Shown here one piece after another: positions 1-10,100 of a stretch of 64,000 bases of DNA. The translations under genes and the position numbers were made by a program. A model generated the notes under the pieces. That model saw only the letters and a list, made by a program, of their open reading frames with translations. It searched no databases and had not been told where the DNA came from. The first letter of the stretch is position 1, and the number at the start of each line of letters is the position of its first letter. The DNA comes from Branchiostoma floridae (lineage: Eukaryota; Chordata; Leptocardii; Amphioxiformes; Branchiostomatidae): the NCBI RefSeq assembly GCF_000003815.2, contig NC_049995.1:13354062-13418061 (forward strand), in the 5' to 3' direction.

Positions 1-2834
1 TGACGGATTCTTAGAAAGTGTTTGATAGCGTTCAGGGAGGCTTCCAGTTGAATGGGGTACCTCCCTAATTCCGCTCTTGTGGCAAGGTTAGATGCTGGTC
101 TGGGGATATTTAGTGCTTGTTTGCAGAATTTAAGGTGAACAGATTCAATGGGACAGGTTTTAGGGCTTTTTAATGCGCCCCAGATTTCTGAGCCATAAAG
201 TAGAATAGGTTTGACACATGCATCGAAAAGTTTGTTTCTAACTGGTAATGAGGCGGTGGCTTTATCTAAAGATTGTTTTATTCCGAATAAAGCCTTCAGA
301 CCTTTGCCACTCAGGTATTTGTTGTTAGCTTTAAACGTGCCAGCTGCACTCACAATAATACCGAGATAAGTATAACAAGTTACAATTTCTATTTCACGAT
401 TATCAAACAGGAGAGAACAGTTTTTAGGTAGACTGCCACCCTTTTTAAATACAATAATTTTTGTTTTCCTAAGATTTACTTTTAATTTCCAAAGTGCACA
501 ATAATTTTCCAGATTGTTCAAGGAATGCTGTAATCCCTGTTTGGACTCGGAAAAAATTACCAAGTCGTCAGCATACAACAAGCAAGGGACAGTTTTGTTG
601 TACATAAATGGAGGATTACAGGGAGCACCGTCAAATTGGGACACAATATCGCTAAGAAAAAGGTTAAATAATGTAGGGCTTAAATTACACCCTTGTCTCA
701 CACCACAATTAGTAACAAAAGTTTCAGTCAATCCATTTTTAGATTTAACGCAGTTTATAGTCTTTGAATACATGCCTTCTATTACTTTTAGAAATTTACC
801 ACCAATACCGAGCTTACTCAATTTAAACAAGAGGCCGTTTCTCCAAACAGAATCAAATGCTTTGCTAAAATCAATGAAGCAAGCGTAAAGTTGACGGTTT
901 TTGTTTAGATATTTGCTAACTAGTGTACTTAAAACAAACAGATTATCGGTAGTTCTAAAGTTTTGTCTGAAGCCTGCTTGGTGTGGCTGGAAGAGGTTAT
1001 TGTGTTCTGCGTATTTGACAAGGCGTGAATTTAGAATGGAGGAAAATAATTTCCCTAAACAGCTGATTATAGAAATCCCTCTGTAGTTATCTGGCAGGGA
1101 GGTGTCTCCTGACTTGTGGATAGGAACAATATGACTTACTGACCATTCTTGCGGAAAATGACCATTTTGTAAGCAAGTGTTAAACAAGTGGAGTATAGGT
1201 TCTTTAAGCAACATTTTACCAGATTTTAGCATTTCATTCAAAATTCTGTCATTGCCGCTTGACTTACTGTTTTTTAGTTTTAAAACTGCGGTGTCCAATT
1301 CTTCTGGAGTAATTGCGGAATCTAGTTCTGACGAGTTTGGTGGGGTGTTCGAAAAGTCTGTTTGAACGTTTTCACTGGGAAGGTCGTTGTCTGTAGAGCT
1401 ATCAGGAAATTTGTCAAGATTCTTGAAGTGATTTACCCATTCCTCCTCTGTAATCTGGTTATCGTCATTTGGCTTTCCTGGTTTCAGTTTATTTATCAAG
1501 TTCCAGAATGCACTCGGGTTTCTTTCCTTTAGTGAAGACAATTGATCCATGATTTGTTGGTGGAAATCTCGTTTTTTCTTTTTTAACAATTTCTTATATT
1601 CTTTTTTACTTTTGAAGAATCTACCCCTTATGTCTGGATTCGAAGGATTTTTTTCCAGTAAAGATGCTATGTTTTTCACTTCCCTTTTCATTTCCATGCA
1701 GGTTTTGTCAAACCATTTCTTGTTTTGTCTTTTACGTGGGCGTTTCCTTACCCTTTTCAAACATAGCGACTGATCACCTGCTTCTCTCAGAATGGAACCA
1801 AACTCAGACACATAATCATCGATTTCCGAAGTGCTGTTTATGTTGTTTGGAACATTAGAACAAAGTAAACGTAGTCTGTCGACGAAATGAGACTGGCCGA
1901 GAGAAGAAAGAAACTTCTGGGCTGATTTATCGTTCCATTTATATTGTTTGGGGAGAGGTTTTGCATTTGATATTTTCCGGCTTTCTTGATAGGAGTGATT
2001 TGTTGATTTTGATTGGATTAATGCCCAAACCATGCAGTGATCAGAGAATAACGTTAATGGTTTTATGTGAAACGATAAGATATGTGGGATCAGGGACTGA
2101 CTGCAAATTATGTAGTCAACTGTGCTGCTTCCACGCGGTTGGTGACAGGTAAATTTCCCCTGTAAATCCCCAGCTACCCTCCCGTTTAAAACTCTTAGGT
2201 TAGCTTGAACACATAGGTCAGCGATATGCCTGCCGAATTTATTCGGAGGGGCCTTATCCATGTGTTGTCTATCTGAGGAGTAAGGGAAGCTGTCTGGATT
2301 ACAATCGTCGGGAGTGCTATCATCTACATAATCGCGCAAATCACCAAGACGAGCGTTTAAGTCGCCGCCAAGTAAAATAAATCCGTCTGAACTATATCTG
2401 GATATTTCGCTTTCTAGGATTTCTAATGTATGATTTTCTGCGTATTTGTGGGTGGTTGATGTACTGGGACTAATATATGCCGAACAGATGAACAAGTCTT
2501 TTGGTAGGCCCAGTAGCTTTCGGTCTATCTGTACCCAGAGAACATCTGTGGATTTTGATTGTGCTTTCTTGACGTAGTTTCTGTACTCAGTCTTGTAGAA
2601 GAAAATTATACCCCCCGATGAGCGCTTTGCTCGCTTGTTTTTTTGTCTGCATTGGTGGAAATAACTGTAGCCGGGAATGTTAATTTTTGTGTTTTCTGTG
2701 CTCCAGGTTTCTAGGAGCGAGAAGAAGTCAAACTTGTTTACATAAGACACGAAATCTATATCCTCTAATTTGGTACCTAAGCCATGAACGTTCCAGGCAC
2801 CAAAGCTTTTGCTTCCGCCTGGGAAAGTTTTCAT
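1..2834 (-). CDS. LINE ORF2: APE endonuclease plus reverse transcriptase, C-terminus cut by window edge
   Basis: The frame opens with ATG at 2834-2832 and stays open to base 1, at least 944 codons. The start reads MKTFPGGSKSFGAWNVHGLG, the typical beginning of an APE-like endonuclease (substrate-nicking domain). Further on are a GGDLNARLGD-type motif and an SDHCMVW motif near the endonuclease end. The reverse transcriptase follows, with FIDFSKAFDSV (motif A), GVRQGCNLSP (motif B) and LYADDLVIF (motif C, catalytic Asp pair at 564-569). The reading frame at the start, at YADD and at the left edge is the same, so no frameshift is needed. The last visible residues, around IKHFLRIR, are still inside the coding region. 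The function is target-primed reverse transcription. The clade (CR1/L2-like or another APE clade) is not settled by eye. Confidence 0.92.
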   Translation of the reverse strand, partial: MKTFPGGSKSFGAWNVHGLGTKLEDIDFVSYVNKFDFFSLLETWSTENTKINIPGYSYFHQCRQKNKRAKRSSGGIIFFYKTEYRNYVKKAQSKSTDVLWVQIDRKLLGLPKDLFICSAYISPSTSTTHKYAENHTLEILESEISRYSSDGFILLGGDLNARLGDLRDYVDDSTPDDCNPDSFPYSSDRQHMDKAPPNKFGRHIADLCVQANLRVLNGRVAGDLQGKFTCHQPRGSSTVDYIICSQSLIPHILSFHIKPLTLFSDHCMVWALIQSKSTNHSYQESRKISNAKPLPKQYKWNDKSAQKFLSSLGQSHFVDRLRLLCSNVPNNINSTSEIDDYVSEFGSILREAGDQSLCLKRVRKRPRKRQNKKWFDKTCMEMKREVKNIASLLEKNPSNPDIRGRFFKSKKEYKKLLKKKKRDFHQQIMDQLSSLKERNPSAFWNLINKLKPGKPNDDNQITEEEWVNHFKNLDKFPDSSTDNDLPSENVQTDFSNTPPNSSELDSAITPEELDTAVLKLKNSKSSGNDRILNEMLKSGKMLLKEPILHLFNTCLQNGHFPQEWSVSHIVPIHKSGDTSLPDNYRGISIISCLGKLFSSILNSRLVKYAEHNNLFQPHQAGFRQNFRTTDNLFVLSTLVSKYLNKNRQLYACFIDFSKAFDSVWRNGLLFKLSKLGIGGKFLKVIEGMYSKTINCVKSKNGLTETFVTNCGVRQGCNLSPTLFNLFLSDIVSQFDGAPCNPPFMYNKTVPCLLYADDLVIFSESKQGLQHSLNNLENYCALWKLKVNLRKTKIIVFKKGGSLPKNCSLLFDNREIEIVTCYTYLGIIVSAAGTFKANNKYLSGKGLKALFGIKQSLDKATASLPVRNKLFDACVKPILLYGSEIWGALKSPKTCPIESVHLKFCKQALNIPRPASNLATRAELGRYPIQLEASLNAIKHFLRIR

Positions 2835-3131
2835 ACTGTTGATTAAGTACTAGTACTAAGAAAAATTGTGTCTTTACGGTCCGAATCCACAATACTTGAC
2901 AATACTTAACTAGTTAAACATTTAAATAGAGATACTATGACAATGAATTCTAAAACTTCAGTGAGATACTATAAATTGGAAGTCTAAAACTACTACTATA
3001 TGTTTATGAAATACCAACGTTAGCAAACAATGAGTCTAGCAGTTCTTTAAGAGATAACAAACAAAAACAGAAAAGGGAATTTAAAAGTAAAGGCACATAG
3101 GGTGACGCAAAGTACAGTCCCAGTACACATC

Positions 3132-5660
3132 CTACCACATGGCGAACATTGGCGGCCACATCATACTTGGGTGCCATGGCCAGGGCGGTGGGTTCATCAG
3201 CGGTGGATGTCGGGGCGGGATGGGGATGTTGGCGTTCGGGTGGGGTCCCCAGGGCACGGGAGGAGGCTGGAACATGGGCCGGCTCCAAGGTCCGGAGGGT
3301 GGGGGCTGGTTCCAGGGTCCTGCACGGTGTCTGGGCGTGATCGCTGTTTCCCCCGTCTGGCCATTCGAAGTAGAGGACTTTGACCCTTGCAGGGTGATAG
3401 GGCCGCTAACCCTTGGCGCATCGAACGTCTGTCCTGTTCTCTGTGTTGAAGGTCCGGTAGGAATGACAGGCATACATTCTGTCGGGCCTCTCTCAGGTGC
3501 CGGTGCAGGGCGTCCATGCACGGGGTGGTGACTTGAAGTTGGAGCGGGTTGGGAGCGAGTAGGAGACTGAGTTGGTCTTGGAGCGGGTTGGGGTTGGAAT
3601 CGAGGAGGTGTCTGACTGGGTCTGTCCATCTGTGCACCAACTACTGCGTCTCTGTACGAGCGGTTCGGAGAACTTAGCTTGATGTTTGCTGTAGGTTGGT
3701 TGTTGTTGATGATAGGGTCGTTCCTTCGGCCCATGTAATGGCCCAGGCCTACGAGGGGGTTGATCGTTCGCTTTATGTTGGCTGCCAGAACCCGAGTCCC
3801 ATTTCTGTTGAGATGATATCCGTCTGATGAGTACAGGGGTCTCTTGATGGTCCCAGAGGTGGCAAAGTTCGAGTTGTCGATAGTGTGAATGTAAGACGTC
3901 TCATCAGCGGCGACCTTCAGGAAGGTGTTGACGTCATCACCAAATTGTTGGAGGGTGGGGTCATCTCTTGGTAGCACTGAAGATAAGACAAGGTTGGTGC
4001 GTGGATACTTCTCGTGGGTTACCTGGATTAGCTCGCGAAAGTTCTCTGTCACCAATGTAGCGTCTCTAGCATCCCGTATGTCATTCGTCCCAACATGGAA
4101 CAAAATGACCTTTGGGTCAGGTCGGGCCGAACTCTGAATGTAGTCTAGGCATTGAGAAATGTTGAAGGCCAATTCTTTATTCACACGTTTGTTTGGGTAC
4201 AGTACGTCCGTTTTTAGCGCTTTGGTGTTGGAGTCTCCCAGGATGAGTATGTCGGGCTGGGTTTCTTTGTTTTGTAGATTGGTCGTCATTGTCTCCTTCG
4301 GCGGGATCTCAGTGTTGTCTCTGGCTGCACGCGGGCGGTGATTAGCTTCTGAATGGCTTTTCTGTACACCTTGTTTCTCCGACATATGTGAACTGCCAGC
4401 GGCGGTACCATCAATGGCCTCGTTCAGCACCTCGAATCTGTTGTGTACCTTTATTGTCGCCACTTCGCGGATTAGCCTGTCGGCGCGTTCTGAATCCTGA
4501 TTTTCCCTGGTTTGAGTTCCCGCCGATGTCACCTGCCGCTTTGATGTGGTCTTGACTAATTCGTCGAATCTGTCTCGTAACGTCTTGACTTCACGTGCAA
4601 GATCGCGCTTTTCCCTTTCAAGACGCACAATGTCATCTTTCAGCTTTTTCCCTTCTTCAATAGTGAGGCCACTACACCTGTGGTTTTGGCCGGAGGATTT
4701 CAGTTTGTCTTCAAGGACAGACAGCCGTTGTGAAATAGAGTCCTCAAACGTTTTTCTGTCGGCGATTGAATCAACTAGACACGTTTCCAGCTTGTTTACG
4801 CTGTCTTGAACAATAGAGCAATTGGAAGAGGAACACCGATCCGCCACATTTGTCTGAGTGTTAGACATATTGTCAGATACACCTTCAGTCTCATTACTGT
4901 TTACATCAAGCAAACCTTTAGGTACAGTTCTGCACAGCGGACACACATCAGACGCAAGGGGTTGATCACACGTTTGGCAAAGTGTAGTGCTGCTATTCAC
5001 TGTCGTTATAGAACCCTCCAGGCTTGTGTTCTGAGGTAAAACAACCGTATTATTGTTCACGAGAGGAGTGGAGCTAATGTTCTGTTGTACCTTCTGTCTG
5101 AGACCAGGGAACACTTCCGAAAACCAAAGCAAGTACGCCGAACCTTGAATCAGCAACTTCTGGGTCGATTCGTAGATTTTGATGCTCACAGAACCAACCG
5201 ACTGTTTGGTTTGGAAGTCAACGAACGTGGTTTTGATGTGATGACCGTCACTGGACTCGTCTTTTGCTCGAGTGTTGTAGAACTCCTCACATTTAGAAAG
5301 CCAGGAAATCGCATGATTGGGGGGAAGGTATATTGTGATACTTTGAGCGTTGTGTTGTATACAATAGTTCCTAGGCTGTTTCAGCGATTTCTTGGAGAAT
5401 CTGGGCGCGCCGGGGATGGTATGGCTGTCGTTGTACTGTTGTCTACGGGAAGCGTCCGAAAGAACAGTAAAAGCCTTCCTCACCTCTTTGTGCTTTACAT
5501 GAGCTTTCTTGAAGACGCTGTCTGTCCTGCTGAGCTTGCACGCTTCTTCATACAACAGGAGCTCTGTCGTGTAGGCAGCGACAATTTCATCGTGAGTCGC
5601 TGTGGGTGGAACACCGAGTGCCGAGTACAACTTTTCAGGGTCACTTCCATCGGTCGCCAT
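3132..5660 (-). CDS. LINE ORF1 protein: J-domain-like N-terminus, zinc motif, coiled coil, SGNH esterase
   Basis: An 842-residue protein. Residues about 8-78 read like a J domain (YSALGVPPTATHDEIVAAY, then VRKAFTVLSDASRRQQYND), but the HPD tripeptide between helices II and III is absent. Residues 105-190 hold a beta-rich segment with IKIYESTQKLLIQG. C228, C231, C240 and C243 form a CxxC-x8-CxxC putative zinc ribbon. Residues about 335-370 are charged heptad-like sequence, a likely coiled coil. An SGNH/GDSL hydrolase follows: GDSN at 475-478 (nucleophile Ser), GTND at 524-527 and DGYHLN at 613-618 (Asp/His pair). The last 180 residues are Pro-rich and end in Trp/Met-rich sequence. Esterase-bearing ORF1 proteins are known from CR1/L2 LINEs and are thought to act in the RNP or at membranes. 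The J-like module is the unusual part. All four SGNH blocks are present, so activity is plausible. Confidence 0.93.
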   Translation of the reverse strand: MATDGSDPEKLYSALGVPPTATHDEIVAAYTTELLLYEEACKLSRTDSVFKKAHVKHKEVRKAFTVLSDASRRQQYNDSHTIPGAPRFSKKSLKQPRNYCIQHNAQSITIYLPPNHAISWLSKCEEFYNTRAKDESSDGHHIKTTFVDFQTKQSVGSVSIKIYESTQKLLIQGSAYLLWFSEVFPGLRQKVQQNISSTPLVNNNTVVLPQNTSLEGSITTVNSSTTLCQTCDQPLASDVCPLCRTVPKGLLDVNSNETEGVSDNMSNTQTNVADRCSSSNCSIVQDSVNKLETCLVDSIADRKTFEDSISQRLSVLEDKLKSSGQNHRCSGLTIEEGKKLKDDIVRLEREKRDLAREVKTLRDRFDELVKTTSKRQVTSAGTQTRENQDSERADRLIREVATIKVHNRFEVLNEAIDGTAAGSSHMSEKQGVQKSHSEANHRPRAARDNTEIPPKETMTTNLQNKETQPDILILGDSNTKALKTDVLYPNKRVNKELAFNISQCLDYIQSSARPDPKVILFHVGTNDIRDARDATLVTENFRELIQVTHEKYPRTNLVLSSVLPRDDPTLQQFGDDVNTFLKVAADETSYIHTIDNSNFATSGTIKRPLYSSDGYHLNRNGTRVLAANIKRTINPLVGLGHYMGRRNDPIINNNQPTANIKLSSPNRSYRDAVVGAQMDRPSQTPPRFQPQPAPRPTQSPTRSQPAPTSSHHPVHGRPAPAPERGPTECMPVIPTGPSTQRTGQTFDAPRVSGPITLQGSKSSTSNGQTGETAITPRHRAGPWNQPPPSGPWSRPMFQPPPVPWGPHPNANIPIPPRHPPLMNPPPWPWHPSMMWPPMFAMW

Positions 5661-5872
5661 TGTTCCGAGCGCTTGGGTCGGCTTGGGTTGTCTGTTGCTC
5701 CAAAATTACCGCCGTATTTGCAGCGAAAATAGACCAAAGTACGCAAAAACCTACTCAAGTAGAAGAAACTTACATCAGCAAACTAGTAGAATGTAAAATA
5801 TTGGATGGATCGCACGGTTAGACACAATTTAACTTATTCTAGCAGGAGCGTGCGATCGCCGTGACCGTCGTC

Positions 5873-5884
5873 GCCGCCATCTTG
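5873..5884 (-). promoter_or_regulatory. YY1-like motif at the 5' end of the LINE
   Basis: The minus strand reads CAAGATGGCGGC, a match to the vertebrate YY1 core (AAGATGGCGGC), located about 215 bases upstream of the ORF1 ATG and at the estimated 5' end of the element. In mammalian L1 elements a YY1 site at the extreme 5' end positions transcription start; a similar role here is inference. Confidence 0.45.
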
Positions 5885-5890
5885 ATATAG

Positions 5891-6193
5891 TGAATCAGCA
5901 AAGAAAAGGACTGATGAATATGGACTTGAGAATTGCAACTGCATGGAAAAGGACTGACGAATACGGACACTAGAGTAAAAAAAAAAAAAGGGTAGTTCTG
6001 AGTTATTAGACATTTTGTACTAGATATTCTAGGCCGCCGACGTTTCGAACGGACACTTGGACTTTAGTTTGATGGCAGTAGTTCGGTAATAGTAGTAATT
6101 TGTTATGTTAATATCTGTACAATGCGTGCCTACAGGACTCACACTGCAAAAGGATGTTTCTTGGAGTAGTGATGATTGTAACGAGTGTATCAA
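5891..6193. other. Spacer between IgSF receptor and LINE
   Basis: AT-rich spacer with a short poly-A run near 5977-5989. Contains no recognisable gene; probably the 3' UTR of the receptor. Confidence 0.4.
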
Positions 6194-7117
6194 TCAAAGA
6201 AACGGGGGCAGATTTGACGGAGTCACTGCAATAGTTTTAGGCATGCCCAAGGCTAACTGCGCATGAGCAGGGAGAAGGGGATAAGGAGACGAAAGTTCGG
6301 CAGTGTGAAGTCCTGCTATGTAGATTTAGAGGTTTCATGGATTAAAAGAGCAACATCGGAACAACAGCGTCGGTCTATCTTGTGACACTTACACAAGATT
6401 AATGTTTGAATGTTCAAAGAGTTTCCTTATCAAACACTAGTTTTCATCTAATCAACGTCAAGCACAGATAGGTAGTACTAATATAATATTTACCTTCTGT
6501 CTGCGAGGCATCCTCAGACTCTCATATCCGTCGTTCGAATTACATGCCTAAACAAAACAAGTTATTATTGGCATATGGTGAAATTGCATATTTGTTGTAA
6601 AAAGAAGAGACTGCACCATATAAGAGTTGGAATGTTGACAGAGTACCTAGTATATGCTTTGCACTCTCAACATGTAAACCTGAATATTCACTTACTACTT
6701 GTTCCAATTCCATGCTACAAGATGTTTTGTTCGGCGGATTATCTGCAATAGATAAATCACAATCAAGTCATCATACACAATGGACAGAAAATGTGGGGGA
6801 TCGTATTGTACTTTGTGTTTTATTTTGTATGGGTTATGAAACTACATAATTTTGAAACTACATAAAAGTCCACATGCATGTCATAGGTTGACCATACCAT
6901 CATAATAGTTTTAATAAAAGGTTTAGAGAAAGATGCAAAACCTTTAGAGAAACTTGCAAATATATCATGTGAAATCTCCATATGTAGACAATCATATACC
7001 CACCACGGGCTGCATGTCTTCTCGCAATCACTACGACAACAACAACCACGGCAATCAGCACCACAGCACTGATCGCCACAGCTATGATTATAACCGTTGA
7101 GTCGACTCCGCTGATAT
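6194..7117 (-). other. Transmembrane and cytoplasmic exons of the minus-strand IgSF receptor
   Basis: Exon 7117-7004 encodes a hydrophobic segment rich in I/V/A (VIIIAVAISAVVLIAVVVVV) followed by ARRHAAR, a stop-transfer signal. The donor inside CCCGTG/GTGGGT is chosen because the alternative GG/GTATAT would give an immediate stop in the next exon. Exons 6742-6696 and 6547-6494 add a tail containing GYESL, a possible tyrosine-based motif. Exon 6256-6194, after a pyrimidine-rich acceptor, adds 20 residues and the stop. This tail does not resemble the tail of the second copy. Confidence 0.6.
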
Positions 7118-10100
7118 CTGCGAAGACATGTAATAACAACTATAAAGTAACTTGTTTCGACCAGTCCTCTCAAATTGATCGGAGGGACTTAGGTGCAATT
7201 TTTTTATACATGAAATAAGATTTTGAATACGCGTTTTTTTTTGGGGGGGGGGGGGGGGGGTAACGACTAAAGAAGAATTAAACACAACATCCTCACAATG
7301 AAGGGTTACAATCACACATTAAAAACATATTTCTTACTGAATATAAGCACCTTTTTCTCGCTTAACTACCAAGGATGCAGAAAGCATTTTGTGCAAAAAG
7401 CTTCGGACTTTTTCACTCATTTGATACAAGAACAGACTTACCCGCAGGTTCGGTCTCACTAATCCTGCTGTTTTCAGGATCAACAGTGAATCCGTTCTCA
7501 TCGGGATTTCCCAACTGACCATCTATTAAGTTACTAGTGTAACTGGTCTGGGCTGCAGCCGACTCAGATTGGGCCACAGTAGCCTCAAAATCAGCAAGGA
7601 CACTGCCGGATCTGACAATAAAATGGGACATTCAGAATTTTCGATTATCTAGGACTGTACCTTTGTGGAGACTGCGAAACTTACAAATCACTACTTTAGT
7701 GACCGCAAGCACAAATTTCAAAAAATCTTTTTCAAATAATAATGATAAAAACTGCAATTCTTTACACTGAAATATATATGATAGCAAAGTCCATAAAATG
7801 CTTTCTAAGGAAATTGTTGATACCCACCTGCAGCCTGTCACCTCTGCTCCTTCATAGCCTTTGTATAGCTCAAATATAGAGTTCACCTAGAAGGAAAAAA
7901 AACGATGAAGGGCAATTTGCATAAGTCAAATATAATCCTGCATTACTCTAATGTGTTACAGCATGACAGCTAAACATTAGATTTAATTGCTGTGTTCATT
8001 AGATAGCAATTGCAAGTGAAGGAGCTCAAAGTTTCACATACCTGTGTTACTATCCTGTTTGAAAGCTCTCCATCACAAATCCCCTTGCTGTACTGAACAC
8101 TGGTGATGGCAAGGGTTCCATACAGGATTCGGTTGTCTGTGAGGAAAACAATACATGATCATGATTTGAAACTTAACTTCCAAGTAAACATGACAAACAT
8201 CTTGTACATTACAATGCTCATCGAAAATATAGATCAATGGCTTACTTGCAATTGAGGACTGACAACTGTGAGAATATGCTTGCTACATTGGTTATTGTAA
8301 CATCAGGAAAATAAAATGAGAATGCAAACAAGTGACAATGCTCTTCATATTTACCGTGTGTTTTGAGATTAACCTATAAGTACAAAGCACTTGAAGGAGT
8401 AGCAAAAACAATTATTACATTTTGGTCAAGACTTGTTCCTTATGTAATATACCTTCTATCAGAACCTGGATGACGTTAGAGTACACAGCTCCCTGACTGT
8501 TCTCTGCCTGGATGCGGATCTCGTACTGTCCTTTTCCAGGGAGTTTCACATTCTCTGTGAACTCGGGTCTGTTCTTGGAAGCTTCCTCAGTGACTTGTTT
8601 GACAATGACCCAGTCTGTAGTTCCGTCCAGCCTGTACTGTACAGTGTGATCTGTCTTCAGACCACCATTAGACGCCGCTGTCCATATCAAGGTGACATTG
8701 CCTGCTGCTGTCTTCTTAGTGTAGTCAAGGTTGGTGGAAGGTTCTGGTTTGGCTGGGTTTCAATCAGCAGTAAATCAAAATTCGACACTGCCAGGTTATT
8801 GTTATTGGTACTCATAGCACACTTAATTGAAGAGAAGAATGCAAAGAGTATGTACAATGCTACCTGTAAATTTGAAACTTGTTGTTTTTATTGTGAAAAT
8901 ATGGAAATGGTGAAAAATCCCAATTGTTTACACTTACTTTCAGCCACCAGTTGAATAACTGTTGCCCGTTGTCCATGCTCATTCGTTGCGGTACACGTGT
9001 AGTCCCCATAGTTCTCCCTCTCCACGTCTGCTATGTAGAAAGTGCTGACTCCATCCTGGCTGGTGGCATTACCAGTGATGTCATATCCACCCTTCATCCA
9101 TGTGTAGACTATCTGTGGCGGGTAGGCGAAGGCAGAACATTCCAGTGTGACAGGCTGGGACCTGCCTATGGCGTACCTGTCTCTGGTGTGGTTGAAGATT
9201 GGGATAACTGGGGAAACATTTAGAAAACAATAAACCAAAAGTCATACTAGACAATACGGCAGCCTACCCTCCTCTGTGGTTGGCCAGGCAGCTAGGTGCT
9301 GACTATAGTAAAAAAGAATCTCAACTTTTTTCTATATTTTACTATCGTACATAGATATCATTAATTAGAATGTGATTTGTCACAACATAAGCACAAGCCA
9401 TTTACAAATCTTAATCTAATGGATACTATTGTGAATAAAGCTATTACAATCAAAAATCATGCAAGGACTTACAGTTGACATTGAGAGTAGTTTCCTTGCT
9501 CACAGGTGATCCCACCACACCATTGTCAGCTGTACACCTGTAGACACCTGCATTTTCATGACTAACAAAATTGTTGGTATAGATGAGAGAATTTCCTGTA
9601 GTCTGCTGTAGTAGAGTTTCTCCTGTCTCCACAAACATCCACGTCATGGAGGTGACGTCAGGGTTACTGTTTGCCTCACAGGTCAGGCTGACGGACTGGG
9701 TTTCGTGCACGGGGTTGGGAGTGGCGGTTACTATCAACTCGGGGGAATCTAAGGGGACAGAATTCTCTATTTTAGGACCGCCATTTAATGTGGGTGAAAT
9801 CATGGTCCAACATTTCAAAGTACCAACATGTAAAGTATAAAACAGAACATGCAATCATGAACTGTGATGAGAAGTATTCAACCAACAAAAACTGCCTCAG
9901 GACATTTGTGGACAGGGACATACACGTATTATAATGTGTATGAGTAGATAATTCCAAACATTGTGTATTGAAGGAAACTAAACAAGCCAGGACAGACAGT
10001 TAATGGATGTACTTATAAGCAGACAATAATGCTAGGCTGTAGGCCATTATGCCATAGATTGATGCACCATGCTTGTCAGCATGAATGTTGTATGGTATGC

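Larger units (their letters stand above)
1..5890 (-). mobile_element. Non-LTR retrotransposon (LINE), CR1/L2-group-like, near full length, 3' end outside window
   Basis: A 5' UTR of about 220 bases (5890-5661) is followed on the minus strand by ORF1 (5660-3132), a 297-base spacer (3131-2835) and ORF2 (2834 to the window edge). ORF1 carries an esterase domain and ORF2 starts with an APE-type endonuclease and continues into a reverse transcriptase, an order known from CR1/L2-group LINEs; the exact clade is not assigned. Neither ORF shows a stop or frameshift within the window, so this looks like a young copy. It lies just downstream of, and in the same orientation as, the IgSF receptor gene that ends near 6194. 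The 5' boundary near 5884-5890 is estimated from a promoter-like motif and the start of GC-rich sequence, not from a target-site duplication. The 3' UTR and tail are not in the window. Confidence 0.9.

Noticed and set aside
3139-3531. Plus-strand ORF rich in Gly opposite LINE ORF1
   Set aside because: It is the antisense shadow of the Pro-rich C-terminus of ORF1.
7232-7260. T/G homopolymer tract as a structural or quadruplex element
   Set aside because: A single long G run in an intron is prone to sequencing error and has no paired G tracts around it.
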